Part shown: positions 1 through 11,467 of the stretch, piece after piece
Position numbering within the stretch: the stretch's first letter is position 1
Layout of the letters: each line of letters begins with the position of its first letter
Source: Mimachlamys varia
Taxonomy: Eukaryota > Mollusca > Bivalvia > Pectinida > Pectinidae
Direction: 5' to 3'
Assembly: GCA_947623455.1 (NCBI GenBank)
Contig: OX392527.1
Location: 7,312,001 to 7,376,000, forward strand
DNA length: 64,000 nt
Program-made: the position numbers and the translations under genes
Notes under the pieces: model-generated
The model's input: the letters and a program-made list of their open reading frames with translations, nothing else
Databases searched by the model: none
Told to the model about the DNA's origin: nothing

Positions 1-1256
1 CTTCTCAAGTTCCATAAGGCCCAGGGTTCTGATATTTGGCCAGTAGGAACCTGGGATAGAGTGTTCTAAAGTTTCCTCATATAAATGACCTTGACCTACT
101 TTCAAGGTCACAGGGGTCAAATATGTTAAAAAATCTACACAACATTATCTAAAGAACTAAATGATCTAGAGCAATGATATTTTTGTATGATATGTAGACC
201 AGCAATGCGAATCTTTTTCTAATATATTGTGTTTAGGTCAAAGGTCAACTTTGAGTGCTGGACGGGGTCAAAGGTTAACATGGGTTATAATAGGTAAAAA
301 GCTTTAAGAATCTTCTTCTCAAGTTCCATAAGGCCCAGGGTTCTGATATTTGGCCAGTAGGAACCTGGGATAGAGTGTTCTAAAGTTTCCTCATATAAAT
401 GACCTTGACCTACTTTCAAGGTCACAGGGGTCAAATATGTTAAAAAATCTACACAACATTATCTAAAGAACTAAATGATCTAGAGCAATGATATTTTTGT
501 ATGATATGTAGACCAGCAATGCGAATCTTTTTCTAATATATTGTGTTTAGGTCAAAGGTCAACTTTGAGTGCTGGACAGGGTCAAAGGTTAACATGGGTT
601 ATAATAGGTAAAAAGCTTTAAGAATCTTCTTCTCAAGTTCCATAAGGCCCAGGGTTCTGATATTTGGCCAGTAGGAACCTGGGATAGAGTGTTCTAAAGT
701 TTCCTCATATAAATGACCTTGACCTACTTTCAAGGTCACAGGGGTCAAATATGTTAAAAAATCTACACAACATTATCTAAAGAACTAAATGATCTAGAGC
801 AATGATATTTTTGTATGATATGTAGACCAGCAATGCGAATCTTTTTCTAATATATTGTGTTTAGGTCAAAGGTCAACTTTGAGTGCTGGACGGGGTCAAA
901 GGTTAACATGGGTTATAATAGGTAAAAAGCTTTCAGAATCTTCTTCTCAAGTTCCATAAGGCCCAGGGTTCTGATATTTGGCCAGTAGGTACCAGGGATG
1001 GAGTACTCTAAAGGTTTCTCATATAAATGACCTTGACCTACTTTCAAGGTCACATGGGTCAAATATGTTAAAATATCTACACAACATTATCTAATGAACC
1101 GAATGATCTAGACCGATGATACTTGCATATATTATATGTAGACTGGCAATGCAAATCTTTTTCTGATATATTGTGTTTAGGTCAAAGTTCAACTTTAAGC
1201 GCTGGACGGGGTCAAAGGTTCACTGGGGCTATAATGGGTAAAAAGTTTTAAGAATC
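1..1256. repeat. Tandem repeat, 314-bp unit (three near-identical copies plus one diverged)
   Basis: Units begin at 1, 315 and 629, exactly 314 bp apart, and differ at very few positions (for example ggacggggtc against ggacagggtc). A fourth unit at 943 is visibly diverged. Each carries TGACCTTGA, a 7-bp spacer and TCAAGGTCA, and also AGGTCAAAGGTCA. The three 5' copies look like a very recent amplification. The stretch lies in an intron of the RNF216-like gene, upstream of its first visible exon, and no coding exon was recognised here. Confidence 0.9.
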
Positions 1257-3150
1257 TTCTTCTCAAGTTCCATAAGCCCCAGGGTCCTGATATTTGGCCA
1301 GTAGGTACCTGGCATGGAGTGCTACAAAGTTTCCGCATATGAATGACCTTGACCTACTTTCAAGGTCACAGGGGTCAAATATGTAAAAATCTTTAACAAT
1401 CTTCTTCTCAATAACCAAAAGGCCCTGGGTGCTGATATTTGGCTGGTAGGTACTTGGCATAGTGTGCTATCAAGTTTCCTCATATGAATGATCTTGACCC
1501 ACTTTCAAGGTCACAGGGGTCAAATATGTAAAAATCTTTTAACAATCTTCTTCTCAATAACCAAAAGGCCCTGGGTGCTGATATTTGGCTGGTAGGTACC
1601 TGGCATAGTGTGCTATCAAGTTTCCTCATATGAATGATCTTGACCCACTTTCAAGGTCACAGAGGTCAAATATGTAAAATCTTTTAACAATCTTCTTCTC
1701 GCTAACCAAATCCCCCAGAGTAATATGGTATTTGGCTAGTAGGTACCTGGGATAGAGTGCTACAAACTTTCCTCATACAATGGACCTCAACCTACTTTCA
1801 AGGTCATAGGGGTCAAACATGTAAAAATACCTTTAACAATCTTCTCCTCAACAACTTAAAGGCCCTGGGTGTTGATATTTAGCCAGTAGGTACCTCTAAT
1901 GGAGTGCTACAAAGTTTCCTTGTATGAATGACCTTGACCTACTTTCAAGGTCGCAAGGGTAAAACATGTAAAAATCTTTTAACAAACGTCTTCTCGCTTA
2001 CCAAAAGGCCCTAGGTGCTGATATTTGGCCAATGGGTACCTGGGACAGATTGGTGCAAAGATTCCTCATATAGACCTTCACTTATACTTTCAAGGTCACA
2101 GGGGTTATAAACATGTATGTAGATATCTTTGAACAACTTGGCAAAAACAAACACAAATGATATAGATCTTTATAGTCAGATGACCGTTGAGGCCCCTGGG
2201 CCTCTTGTTAGGTCATCCTTTGGGTCAGAATGACCTATTGCCATCGTGCTTCATCCGTCGTCGTCGCCCTCCGTAAGCTTTTCCTTTAACAATCTTCTTC
2301 TCAATAACCAAAAGGCCCAAGATTTGGCCAGTAGGTACCTGGGTTAGAGTGCTACAAATTTTCCTCATATCAATGACCTTGACCTACTATCAAGATCACA
2401 GGCGCCAAATATGTAAAACCTTTAACAATCTTTTCCTAACTAATTGAAAGGCCCAGGGTAATGATATTTGGCCTGTAGGTACCTGGGAACAAGTGCTATA
2501 ATGTTCCCTCACATTTATGTCTTTGACTCACTTTCAAGGTAACAGGGCCTGTCAAATATGTAAAAAACAAAAATTATTTAACAATCTTGTCCTAACTAAC
2601 AAAAAAGTCAGGTTAATGATATTTGGCTAGTAGGTACCTAGGTGGAGTGCTTAAACTTTCCTCATATCATTGACCTTGACCAACTAAAAGGCCTAGTGTG
2701 ATGATATTATGCATGTAGCATGCTGGGATGAATGGCTACCCAGGTTGTTAAAATGAATTATCTTGACCTACTTTCAGGGTCAGAGGGATCAAATATTTTA
2801 AAATCTTCAAAGAACTTCTTCTCAGTAATCGAAAGGCCCAAGATGCTATTATACATGAAGCATGCTGGGCTGAAGTTTGTTCAAATAAATGACCTTGACC
2901 TACTTTCAAGGTCACAGGGGTCAATATGTTAAAATCTTAAAGAAACTTCTTCTCAATAATGGATAAGTCCAGGGTACTGATATTTGGCATGTAGCATGCT
3001 AAGATGCAGGGCTACCAAGGTTGTTTAAATGAATGACCTTGGCCTACTTCCAAGGCAACAGGTGTCAAATATGTTGATATCATAAACAACTAAAATGATG
3101 TACATTGTACAGTCAGATGACCGTTAAGGCCCATGGGGCCTTTTGTTGTT
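1257..3150. repeat. Degenerate mollusc-type interspersed repeats (AGGTCA family)
   Basis: This continues the same family in older, shorter units of roughly 150-160 bp, each with a ggtaggtacctgg-like core and the paired TGACCTTGA/TCAAGGTCA motif. Two internal ends are recognisable: one near 2,180-2,215 (gaggcccctgggcctcttgtt) and one near 3,117-3,148 (aaggcccatggggcctttt), both following cagtcagatgaccgt. These look like termini of dispersed non-autonomous elements. No gene is seen. Confidence 0.75.
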
Positions 3151-3173
3151 GATACTATGACTTGTGTTGACAG

Positions 3174-3306
3174 TGAAGAAAAGATGACCATGGCCAAGAT
3201 TAGAACCTGTATCAAATGTAAAACTAAATTCACCAAGTCAGAAGGCTGTAACAAGATGACCTGTCGCTGCGGTTCAAAGATGTGCTACATTTGTCGGAAA
3301 CCGAAT
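3174..3306 (+). CDS. RNF216/TRIAD3-like RBR E3 ligase, exon encoding RING2
   Basis: This exon of an RBR-type E3 ubiquitin ligase encodes [15 protein letters not shown], then [13 protein letters not shown] and MCYICRKPN. The Cys pattern (CxxC, then GCNxMxCxC, then CxxC) is the RING2 domain of RNF216. By family analogy the Cys of SEGC (codon 3,247-3,249) is the catalytic residue that accepts ubiquitin before transfer to substrate. The acceptor is probably the tgttgacag ending at 3,173 and the donor is gtaagt at 3,307. The exon ends in phase 0. RING1 and IBR should lie 5' of the window. An ATG at 3,133 in the same frame is upstream of the acceptor and is not taken as a start. Confidence 0.85.
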
Positions 3307-3535
3307 GTAAGTGCAGCTGTTTCTCCTCCAACTTGTTATTCCCATGTCATGTGGTAAGAGTTGGCAAATCTGTTGTATACTTTATATCAAAATGATGTCT
3401 CAAAGGTAATTTCATCAGGAAGATTGTTTCACATAGATTTGGAAATTACATGAAAGACTGTAACTGTAATATTTCCAAAGAGACCTAGTGTTATACAAAC
3501 AATATCAGTTTATCAATATGTGATACTGTTAACAG

Positions 3536-3625
3536 ATTGACTACAACCACTTCTGTCAACATGTGCGAGAACCAGGCAAGGGCTGTGACAAGTGTACGGC
3601 TTGTTTCCTGTGGAGTACTGGAGAG
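3536..3625 (+). CDS. RNF216-like, exon after RING2 (parent of a minisatellite)
   Basis: This 90-bp, 30-codon exon runs from acceptor aacag (3,531-3,535) to donor gtaag (3,626), phase 0 at both ends. It encodes [16 protein letters not shown] followed by [14 protein letters not shown], matching the DHFCQH...C..C..W segment that completes RING2 zinc binding in RNF216. Its last 45 bp plus 14 bp of intron form the unit of the array that follows directly. The first donor (3,626) is taken as the true one because readthrough into the array soon loses frame. One of the array donors could also be used. Confidence 0.85.
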
Positions 3626-4979
3626 GTAAGAACCAGGTCAGGCTGTGACAAGTCTGCGGCTTGTTTCCTGTGGAGTACTGGAGAGGTAAGAACCAGTCAG
3701 GCTGTGACAAGTGTACGACTTGTTTCCTGTGGAGTACTGGAGAGGTAAGAACCAGTCAGGCTGTGACAAGTGTACGGCTTGTTTCCTGTGGAGTACTGGA
3801 GAGGTAAGAACCTGTCAGACTGTGACAAGTGTACGACTTGTTTCCTGTGGAGTACTGGAGAGGTAAGAACCAGTCAGGCTGTGACAAGTGTATGGCCTGT
3901 TTCCTATGGAGTACTGGAGAGGTAAGAACCAGTCAGGCTGTGACAAGTGTATGGCCTGTTTCCTGTGGAGTACTGGAGAGGTAAGAACCAGTCAGACTGT
4001 GACAAGTGTACAGCCTGTTTCCTGGGGAGTACTGGAGAGGTAAAAAACCAGTCAGGCTGTGACAAGTGTACGACTTGTTTCCTATGGAGTACTGGAGAAG
4101 TAAGAACCTGTCAGACTGTGACAAGTGTATGGTCTGTTTCCTGTGGAGTACTGGAGAGGTAAGAACCAGTCAGACTGTGACAAGTGTACGGCCTGTTTCC
4201 TGTGGAGTACTGGAGAGGTAAAAAACCAGTCAGGCTGTGACAAGTGTACGACTTGTTTCCTATGGAGTACTGGAGAAGTAAGAACCTGTCAGACTGTGAC
4301 AAGTGTATGGTCTGTTTCCTGTGGAGTACTGGAGAGGTAAGAACCAGTCAGGCTGTGACAAGTGAACGGCCTGTTTCCTGTGGATTACTGGAGAGGTAAG
4401 AACCTGTCAGACTGACAAGTGTACGGCCTGTTTCCTATGGAGTACTGGAGAGGTAAGAACCAGTCAGGCTGTGACAAGTGTATGGCCTGTTTCCTGTGGA
4501 TTACTGGAGAGGTAAGAACCTGTCAGACTGACAAGTGTACGGCCTGTTTCCTATGGAGTCCTGGAGAGGTAAGAACCTGTCAGACTGTGACAAGTGTATG
4601 GTCTGTTTCCTGTGGAGTACTGGAGAGGTAAGAACCAGTCAGGCTGTGACAAGTGAACGGCCTGTTTCCTGTGGATTACTGGAGAGGTAAGAACCTGTCA
4701 GACTGACAAGTGTACGGCCTGTTTCCTATGGAGTACTGGAGAGGTAAGAACCTGTCAGACTGTGACAAGTGTATGGTCTGTTTCCTGTGGAGTACTGGAG
4801 AGGTAAGAACCAGTCAGGCTGTGACAAGTGTATGGCCTGTTTCCTGTGGAGTACTGGAGAGGTAAGAACCAGTCAGACTGTGACAAGTGTACAGCCTGTT
4901 TCCTGTGGAGTACTGGAGAGGTAAGAACCTGTCAGACTGTGACAAGTGTATGGCCTGTTTCCTATGGAGTACTGGAGAG
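3626..4979 (+). repeat. Exon-derived minisatellite, 59-bp unit with 5' splice donor (about 23 copies)
   Basis: Each unit is about 45 bp of coding sequence copied from the 3' end of exon 3,536-3,625 (codons [15 protein letters not shown]), followed by 14 bp of intron beginning gtaagaacc. Almost every copy therefore ends in an intact GAG|GTAAG donor. The last copy reads GAG|GTAAAA at 4,979/4,980. Some copies lack gtg in the ctgtgacaag block. The frame changes between units, so the array cannot encode a repeated protein. Apparent ORFs here are by-products. Confidence 0.93.
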
Positions 4980-5118
4980 GTAAAAATTGTACTTCCTCAT
5001 GGCTGTGAACTGTAATAGATACAAGTTTGTTAGCTACTTGGAACCTATACAATATTGAAGATTTCATTATAAATTTAACTTGTTTGACGATAACAGATTT
5101 TTTTTTTACTTTCTAAAG

Positions 5119-5182
5119 GAGGACGACAAGAGGGCAATAGAGGAAATAAGGAAGCAGGCAGAAGAAGCTAGAAAAGCACAAG
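5119..5182 (+). CDS. RNF216-like, penultimate recognised exon (charged C-terminal helix)
   Basis: The acceptor follows a T-rich tract (ttactttctaaag, ending 5,118) and the donor is at 5,183 (G|gtagtt). The exon encodes EDDKRAIEEIRKQAEEARKAQ plus one base, so it ends in phase 1. The sequence joins WSTGE from the previous exon in phase 0. RNF216 proteins have the same W...EDD-(K/E)...IEEI...AEE run directly after RING2, a charged helix probably involved in the RING2-helix module. It should splice to the exon at 25,433 (GGT, Gly across the junction), although an extra phase-1 exon inside the 20-kb intron cannot be excluded. Confidence 0.8.
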
Positions 5183-5254
5183 GTAGTTACATCTTTTTAT
5201 TCCACCATGTTGATGATGGTGGGCTGTTCAAATCATCTGAAATATTAATAATAA

Positions 5255-5740
5255 TATACAACATTTGATATAGCGCCCTATCTAGCTAACATAAGCCACT
5301 CTAAAGCAGTTTACAGTACATAGTTATACAATTATCATACAATCAATACAATTTACACATACAGTTCTATCATATACAATTCTGAGGAGTTCGCAGGAGC
5401 TGCCTTATCAGGCGCTACCTACTTGTCCTATACCACCTGGCCAATATTTTCATATGTGTGTGTATGTATGTATGTGTGTTGGAGATGAATTGTGTTCTGT
5501 TTGTAGTGGGACCGTATTTCCAACGGCATCTTTTAGAGTGCCACCTCACTTGAATGATACAGCACAGATACTGCAACATCCACCCCAGACCATTTTATAC
5601 TCCACCTGGGTTGTTGGAGTTGTGTGGGTAGGAGAAAAACACTTTCTCTGAATGTTCCATGCGTATAACCATTACGTGGATCGAACCCCGGCCGCCTGCA
5701 TGGAAGGCCGGAGTGTTAACCACTTGGCCAATCCGCCCAT
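5255..5740 (-). repeat. tRNA-derived SINE and associated repeat
   Basis: On the minus strand the head near 5,740 reads as a tRNA-like 5' part with A box TGGCCAAGTGGT (5,730-5,719) and B box GGTTCGATCC (5,688-5,679). A conserved non-tRNA body follows down to about 5,450. A separate mollusc-type fragment (tatagcgccctatctagc...) lies at 5,270-5,330, and a short tgtg/tatg microsatellite at 5,453-5,480. It is not a functional tRNA gene, because the region continues as repeat and no acceptor stem closes. Confidence 0.65.
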
Positions 5741-5935
5741 CTTCCTTCACCTGTAAACTTTCTTCTGGTCACTATTTCTAGTACTGAATTTTGGGATTGA
5801 ATTAGAAAAAAAAAAAAAAATTATTGATAGGTGACCATCTTTAATTTGAAAGTTGAAGCCTGTTGTTGCTATTTCTTGAAAAGAATTACTAAATTCATCC
5901 AATTAAGCGCAAATAAGAGGAATGAAGAGAACAAG

Positions 5936-6853
5936 AGGCCCAATGGGCCTGCATCGCTCACCTGGAATTAATCTCTGACTTGGAACCCTTAAGTGCCAAA
6001 TAGCCCCTTAGGGGTCAGAGTCACCATTTATGCAAAATATGTTCCTCTTCCCCCAACGATGTTTCTGACCAAATTTGGACAAAATCTATTCATAACTTTA
6101 TGACAAGAAGAGATTTATAGGAATTACCTCTATTTCCCTTAATGGGCCACGCCCCTCTAGCCCCTTAGGGGTCAGAGTCACCATTTATGCAAAATTTGTT
6201 CCCCTTCCCCCAAGAATGTTCTCACCAAATTTGGGCCAAATCCATTCATAACTTTATGACAAGAAGAGATTTTAAAAGAATTACCTGTATTTCCCCTAAT
6301 TGGCCCGTGCCTCTGGGCCCTTAGGGTTCAGTGTCACCATTTATGCAAAATCTGTTCCCCTTCCCCCAACGATGTTTCTGACCAAATTTGGACAAAATCT
6401 ATTCATAACTTTATGACAAGAGAGACTTAAAGGAATTACCTCTATTTCCCTTATTGGGCCCCGCCCCTCTGGCAGCTTTGGGGTCCGAGTCACTATTTAT
6501 GCAAAATCTGTTCCTCTTCCCCAAAAGATGTTTCTGACCTTATTTGGTCAAAATCCAATCAGGACTTTTTGACAAGAAGAGATTTAAAGGAATTACCTCT
6601 ATTTTCCCTATTGGGCCCCGCATCTCTGGCCCCTTTGGGGTCCGAGTCACCATTTATGCAAAATCTGTTCCCCTTCCCCAAAGGATGTTACTGACTAAAT
6701 TTGATCAAAATCCAATCAGGACTTTTTGACAAGAAGAGATTTAAAGAATTACCTCTATTTTCCCTATTGGGCCCTGCCCCTCTGGCCCTTTAGGGTCAGA
6801 GTCACCATTTATGCAAAATCTGTTCCCCTTCCAGGTGTGGTCCAGGTGAGCTA
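5936..6853. repeat. Mollusc interspersed element with internal ~165-170-bp tandem units
   Basis: It starts with caagaggcccaatgggcct followed by cgctcacctgg and ends with ccaggtgagctaaaa, so the ends are partly complementary. Inside are about five degenerate units, each with gggtcagagtcaccatttatgc, cccttcccc and a tttatgacaagaagagattt block. The same end structure recurs at 32,699-33,612 with different internal units. It is a non-coding dispersed element in the last RNF216-like intron. Confidence 0.75.
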
Positions 6854-6954
6854 AAAACTATGTTTTTTGTACATCAACCACAGAAGCAATCGGAAATTGT
6901 TCAGTTGGTTTGTTTGTCATACTACCAGATATTTTACCTGATTTTGTGTACACA

Positions 6955-9870
6955 TGATGTGCCCACTGTGACCAGGTAATATGTAGTCTCTAAACTACAC
7001 ATGGTGTGCCCACTGTGACCAGGTAATATGTAGTCTCTCAACTACACATGGTGTGCCCACTGTGACCAGGTAATATGTAGTCTCTCAACTACACATGGTG
7101 TGCCCACTGTGACCAGGTAATATGTAGTCTCTCAACTACACATGATGTGCCCACTGTGACCAGGTAATACGTAGTCTCTCAACTACACATGATGTGCCCA
7201 CTGTGACCAGGTAATACGTAGTCTCTCAACTACACATGATGTGCCCACTGTGACCAGGTAATACGTAGTCTCTCAACTACACATGGTGTGCCCACAGTGA
7301 CCAGGTAATACGTAGTCTCTCAACTACACATGGTGTGCCCACATTGACCAGGTAATACGTAGTCTCTCAACTACACATGGTGTGCCCACATTGACCACGT
7401 AATACATAGTCTCTCAACTACACATGGTGTGCCCACATTGACCAGGTAATACGTAGTCTCTCAACTACACATGATGTGCCCACTGTGACCAGGTAATACA
7501 TAGTCTCTCAACTACACATGGTGTGCCCACATTGACCAGGTAATACGTAGTCTCTCAACTACACATGGTGTGCCCACTGTGACCAGGTAATACGTAGTCT
7601 CTCAACTACACATGGTGTGCCCACATTGACCAGGTAATACGTAGTCTCTCAACTACACATGGTGTGCCCACATTGACCAGGTAATACATAGTCTCTCAAC
7701 TACACATGGTGTGCCCACATTGACCAGGTAATACGTAGTCTCTCAACTACACATGGTGTGCCCACATTGACCACGTAATACATAGTCTCTCAACTACACA
7801 TGGTGTGCCCACAGTGACCAGGTAATATGTAGTCTCTCAACTACACATGGTGTGCCCACATTGACCAGGTAATACGTAGTCTCTCAACTACACATGGTGT
7901 GCCCACAGTGACCAGGTAATACGTAGTCTCTCAACTACACATGGTGTGCCCACATTGACCAGGTAATATGTAGTCTCTCAACTACACATGATGTGCCCAC
8001 TGTGACCAGGTAATACGTAGTCTCTCAACTACACATGGTGTGCCCACAGTGACCAGGTAATACGTAGTCTCTCAACTACACATGGTGTGCCCACATTGAC
8101 CAGGTAATACGTAGTCTCTCAACTACACATGGTGTGCCCACATTGACCACGTAATACATAGTCTCTCAACTACACATGGTGTGCCCACATTGACCAGGTA
8201 ATACGTAGTCTCTCAACTACACATGATGTGCCCACTGTGACCAGGTAATACATAGTCTCTCAACTACACATGGTGTGCCCACAGTGACCAGGTAATACGT
8301 AGTCTCTCAACTACACATGGTGTGCCCACTGTGACCAGGTAATACGTAGTCTCTCAACTACACATGGTGTGCCCACATTGACCAGGTAATACGTAGTCTC
8401 TCAACTACACATGATGTGCCCACTGTGACCAGGTAATATGTAGTCTCTCAACTACACATGGTGTGCCCACAGTGACCAGGTAATACGTAGTCTCTCAACT
8501 ACACATGGTGTGCCCACATTGACCAGGTAATACGTAGTCTCTCAACTACACATGGTGTGCCCACAGTGACCAGGTAATACGTAGTCTCTCAACTACACAT
8601 GGTGTGCCCACATTGACCAGGTAATACGTAGTCTCTCAACTACACATGGTGTGCCCACAGTGACCAGGTAATACGTAGTCTCTCAACTACACATGGTGTG
8701 CCCACTGTGACCAGGTAATACGTAGTCTCTCAACTACACATGGTGTGCCCACATTGACCAGGTAATATGTAGTCTCTCAACTACACATGGTGTGCCCACT
8801 GTGACCAGGTAATACATAGTCTCTCAACTACACATGGTGTGCCCACATTGACCAGGTAATACGTAGTCTCTCAACTACACATGGTGTGCCCACATTGACC
8901 AGGTAATACGTAGTCTCTCAACTACACATGGTGTGCCCACATTGACCAGGTAATATGTAGTCTCTCAACTACACATGGTGTGCCCACTGTGACCAGGTAA
9001 TACATAGTCTCTCAACTACACATGGTGTGCCCACATTGACCAGGTAATACGTAGTCTCTCAACTACACATGGTGTGCCCACATTGACCAGGTAATACGTA
9101 GTCTCTCAACTACACATGGTGTGCCCACATTGACCAGGTAATACATAGTCTCTCAACTACACATGGTGTGCCCACATTGACCAGATAATACATAGTCTCT
9201 CAACTACACATGGTGTGCCCACATTGACCAGGTAATACGTAGTCTCTCAACTACACATGGTGTGCCCACATTGACCACGTAATACATAGTCTCTCAACTA
9301 CACATGGTGTGCCCACAGTGACCAGGTAATACGTAGTCTCTCAACTACACATGGTGTGCCCACTGTGACCAGGTAATACATAGTCTCTCAACTACACATG
9401 GTGTGCCCACTGTGACCAGGTAATACGTAGTCTCTCAACTACACATGGTGTGCCCACATTGACCAGGTAATACGTAGTCTCTCAACTACACATGGTGTGC
9501 CCACATTGACCAGGTAATACGTAGTCTCTCAACTACACATGGTGTGCCCACATTGACCAGGTAATACATAGTCTCTCAACTACACATGGTGTGCCCACAT
9601 TGACCAGGTAATACGTAGTCTCTCAACTACACATGGTGTGCCCACTGTGACCAGGTAATATGTAGTCTCTCAACTACACATGGTGTGCCCACAGTGACCA
9701 GGTAATATGTAGTCTCTCAACTACACATGGTGTGCCCACAGTGACCAGGTAATACGTAGTCTCTCAACTACACATGGTGTGCCCACATTGACCACGTAAT
9801 ACGTAGTCTCTCAACTACACATGGTGTGCCCACATTGACCAGGTAATACGTAGTCTCTCAACTACACATG
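6955..9870. repeat. Minisatellite, 47-bp unit (about 62 copies)
   Basis: The consensus includes acacatggtgtgcccacatt, gaccaggtaatacgtagtc and tctcaact. Variation is concentrated at a few sites: cactgtgacc, cacattgacc or cacagtgacc; tacgtag, tatgtag or tacatag; and caggta or cacgta. Nearly all copies hold CCAG|GTAAT, which resembles a splice donor. No coding exon with this sequence was recognised beside it, so its origin is open. Confidence 0.95.
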
Positions 9871-9885
9871 GCAATATAAAGTATT

Positions 9886-11397
9886 GGACTCACTGACTCT
9901 ATATGGTACACTTAACTGTACAGACTCACCGACTCTATATAGTTCCCTTAACTGTACAGACCCACTGACTCTATATAGTTCCCTTAACTGTACAGACCCA
10001 CTGACTCTATATAGTTCCCTTAACTGTACAGACCCACTGACTCTATATAGTATCCTTAACTGTACAGACCCACTGACTCTATATAGTATACTTAACTGTA
10101 CAGACCCACTGACTCTATATAGTATACTTAACTGTACAGACCCACTGACTCTATATAGTATACTTAACTGTACAGACCCACTGACTCTATATAGTATACT
10201 TAACTGTACAGACCCACTGACTCTATATAGTATACTTAACTGTACAGACCCACCGACTCTTTATAGTACCCTGAACTGTACAGACCCACCGACTCTATAT
10301 AGTACCCTTAACTGTACAGACCCACCGACTCTATATAGAACCCTTAACTGTACAGACCCACCAACTCTATATAGTATCCTTAACTGTACAGACCCACTGA
10401 CTCTATATAGTACCCTTAACTGTACAGACCCACCGACTCTATATAGTACCCTTAACTGTACAGACCCACTGACTCTATATAGTACCCTTAATGTTCAGAC
10501 CCACCGACTCTATATAGTTCCCTTAACTGTACAGACCCACTGACTCTATATAGAACCCTTAATGTTCAGACCCACCGACTCTATATAGTTCCCTTAACTG
10601 TACAGACCCACTGACTCTATATAGAACCCTTAATGTTCAGACCCACCGACTCTATATAGTTCCCTTAACTGTACAGACCCACTGACTCTATATAGTTCCC
10701 TTAACTGTACAGACCCACTGACTCTTTATAGTACCCTTAACTGTACAGACCCACCGACTCTATATAGTTCCCTTAACTGTACAGACTCACCGACTCTATA
10801 TAGTTCCCTTAACTGTACAGACTCACCGACTCTATATAGTACCCTGAACTGTACAGACCCACCGACTCTATATAGTTCCCTTAACTGTACAGACCCACCG
10901 ACTCTATATAGTACCCTGAACTGTACAGACCCACCGACTCTATATAGTACCCTTAACTGTACAGACCCACCGACTCTATATAGTTCCCTTAACTGTACAG
11001 ACCCACTGACTCTATATAGTACCCTGAACTGTACAGACTCACCGACTCTATATAGTTCCCTTAACTGTACAGACCCACCGACTCTATATAGTACCCTGAA
11101 CTGTACAGACCCACCGACTCTATATAGTACCCTTAACTGTACAGACCCACCGACTCTATATAGTTCCCTTAACTGTACAGACCCACTGACTCTATATAGT
11201 TCCCTTAACTGTACAGACCCACTGACTCTATATAGTTCCATTAACTGTACAAAGCAACCGACTCTATATAGTTCCCTTAACTGTACAGACCCACTGACTC
11301 TATATTGTACCCTTATGTGTTCAGACCCACGGACTCTTTATAGTACCCTTAACTGTACAGACCCACTAACTCTATATAGTTCCCTTAACTGTACAGA
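9886..11397. repeat. Minisatellite, 36-bp unit (about 42 copies)
   Basis: The unit is cagacccactgactctatat plus agttcccttaactgta. Because 36 is divisible by 3, long frames stay open on both strands (219 codons on +, 171 on -). These are by-products with a 12-residue period, no other coding signal, and frame loss where copies vary (10,490-10,640). The array lies inside the RNF216-like terminal intron. Confidence 0.95.
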
Positions 11398-11467
11398 AGG
11401 GTTTATGCCAATTTTACATAATGATAAAAAATGAATGTGAATGTTTTTTTATAGGGAGTAATTGCTT

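Noticed and set aside
3563..4631. Cys-rich tandem peptide ([14 protein letters not shown] repeats) as a secreted repeat protein
   Set aside because: The phase shifts between 59-bp units and stops intervene. The coding-like bases are copies of the RNF216-like exon end.
5679..5740. Functional tRNA gene
   Set aside because: A and B boxes are present but there is no complete cloverleaf, and the sequence continues into a SINE body. The same applies at 38,201-38,260 and 41,909-41,989.
6955..9870. CRISPR-like array of direct repeats
   Set aside because: There are no unique spacers between repeats, and the genome is a split-gene eukaryote. It is a minisatellite.
9884..11241. Long open frames on both strands (219 and 171 codons) with a 12-residue period
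   Set aside because: They arise because the 36-bp minisatellite unit is divisible by three. There is no start context, no domain, and frame loss between variant copies.
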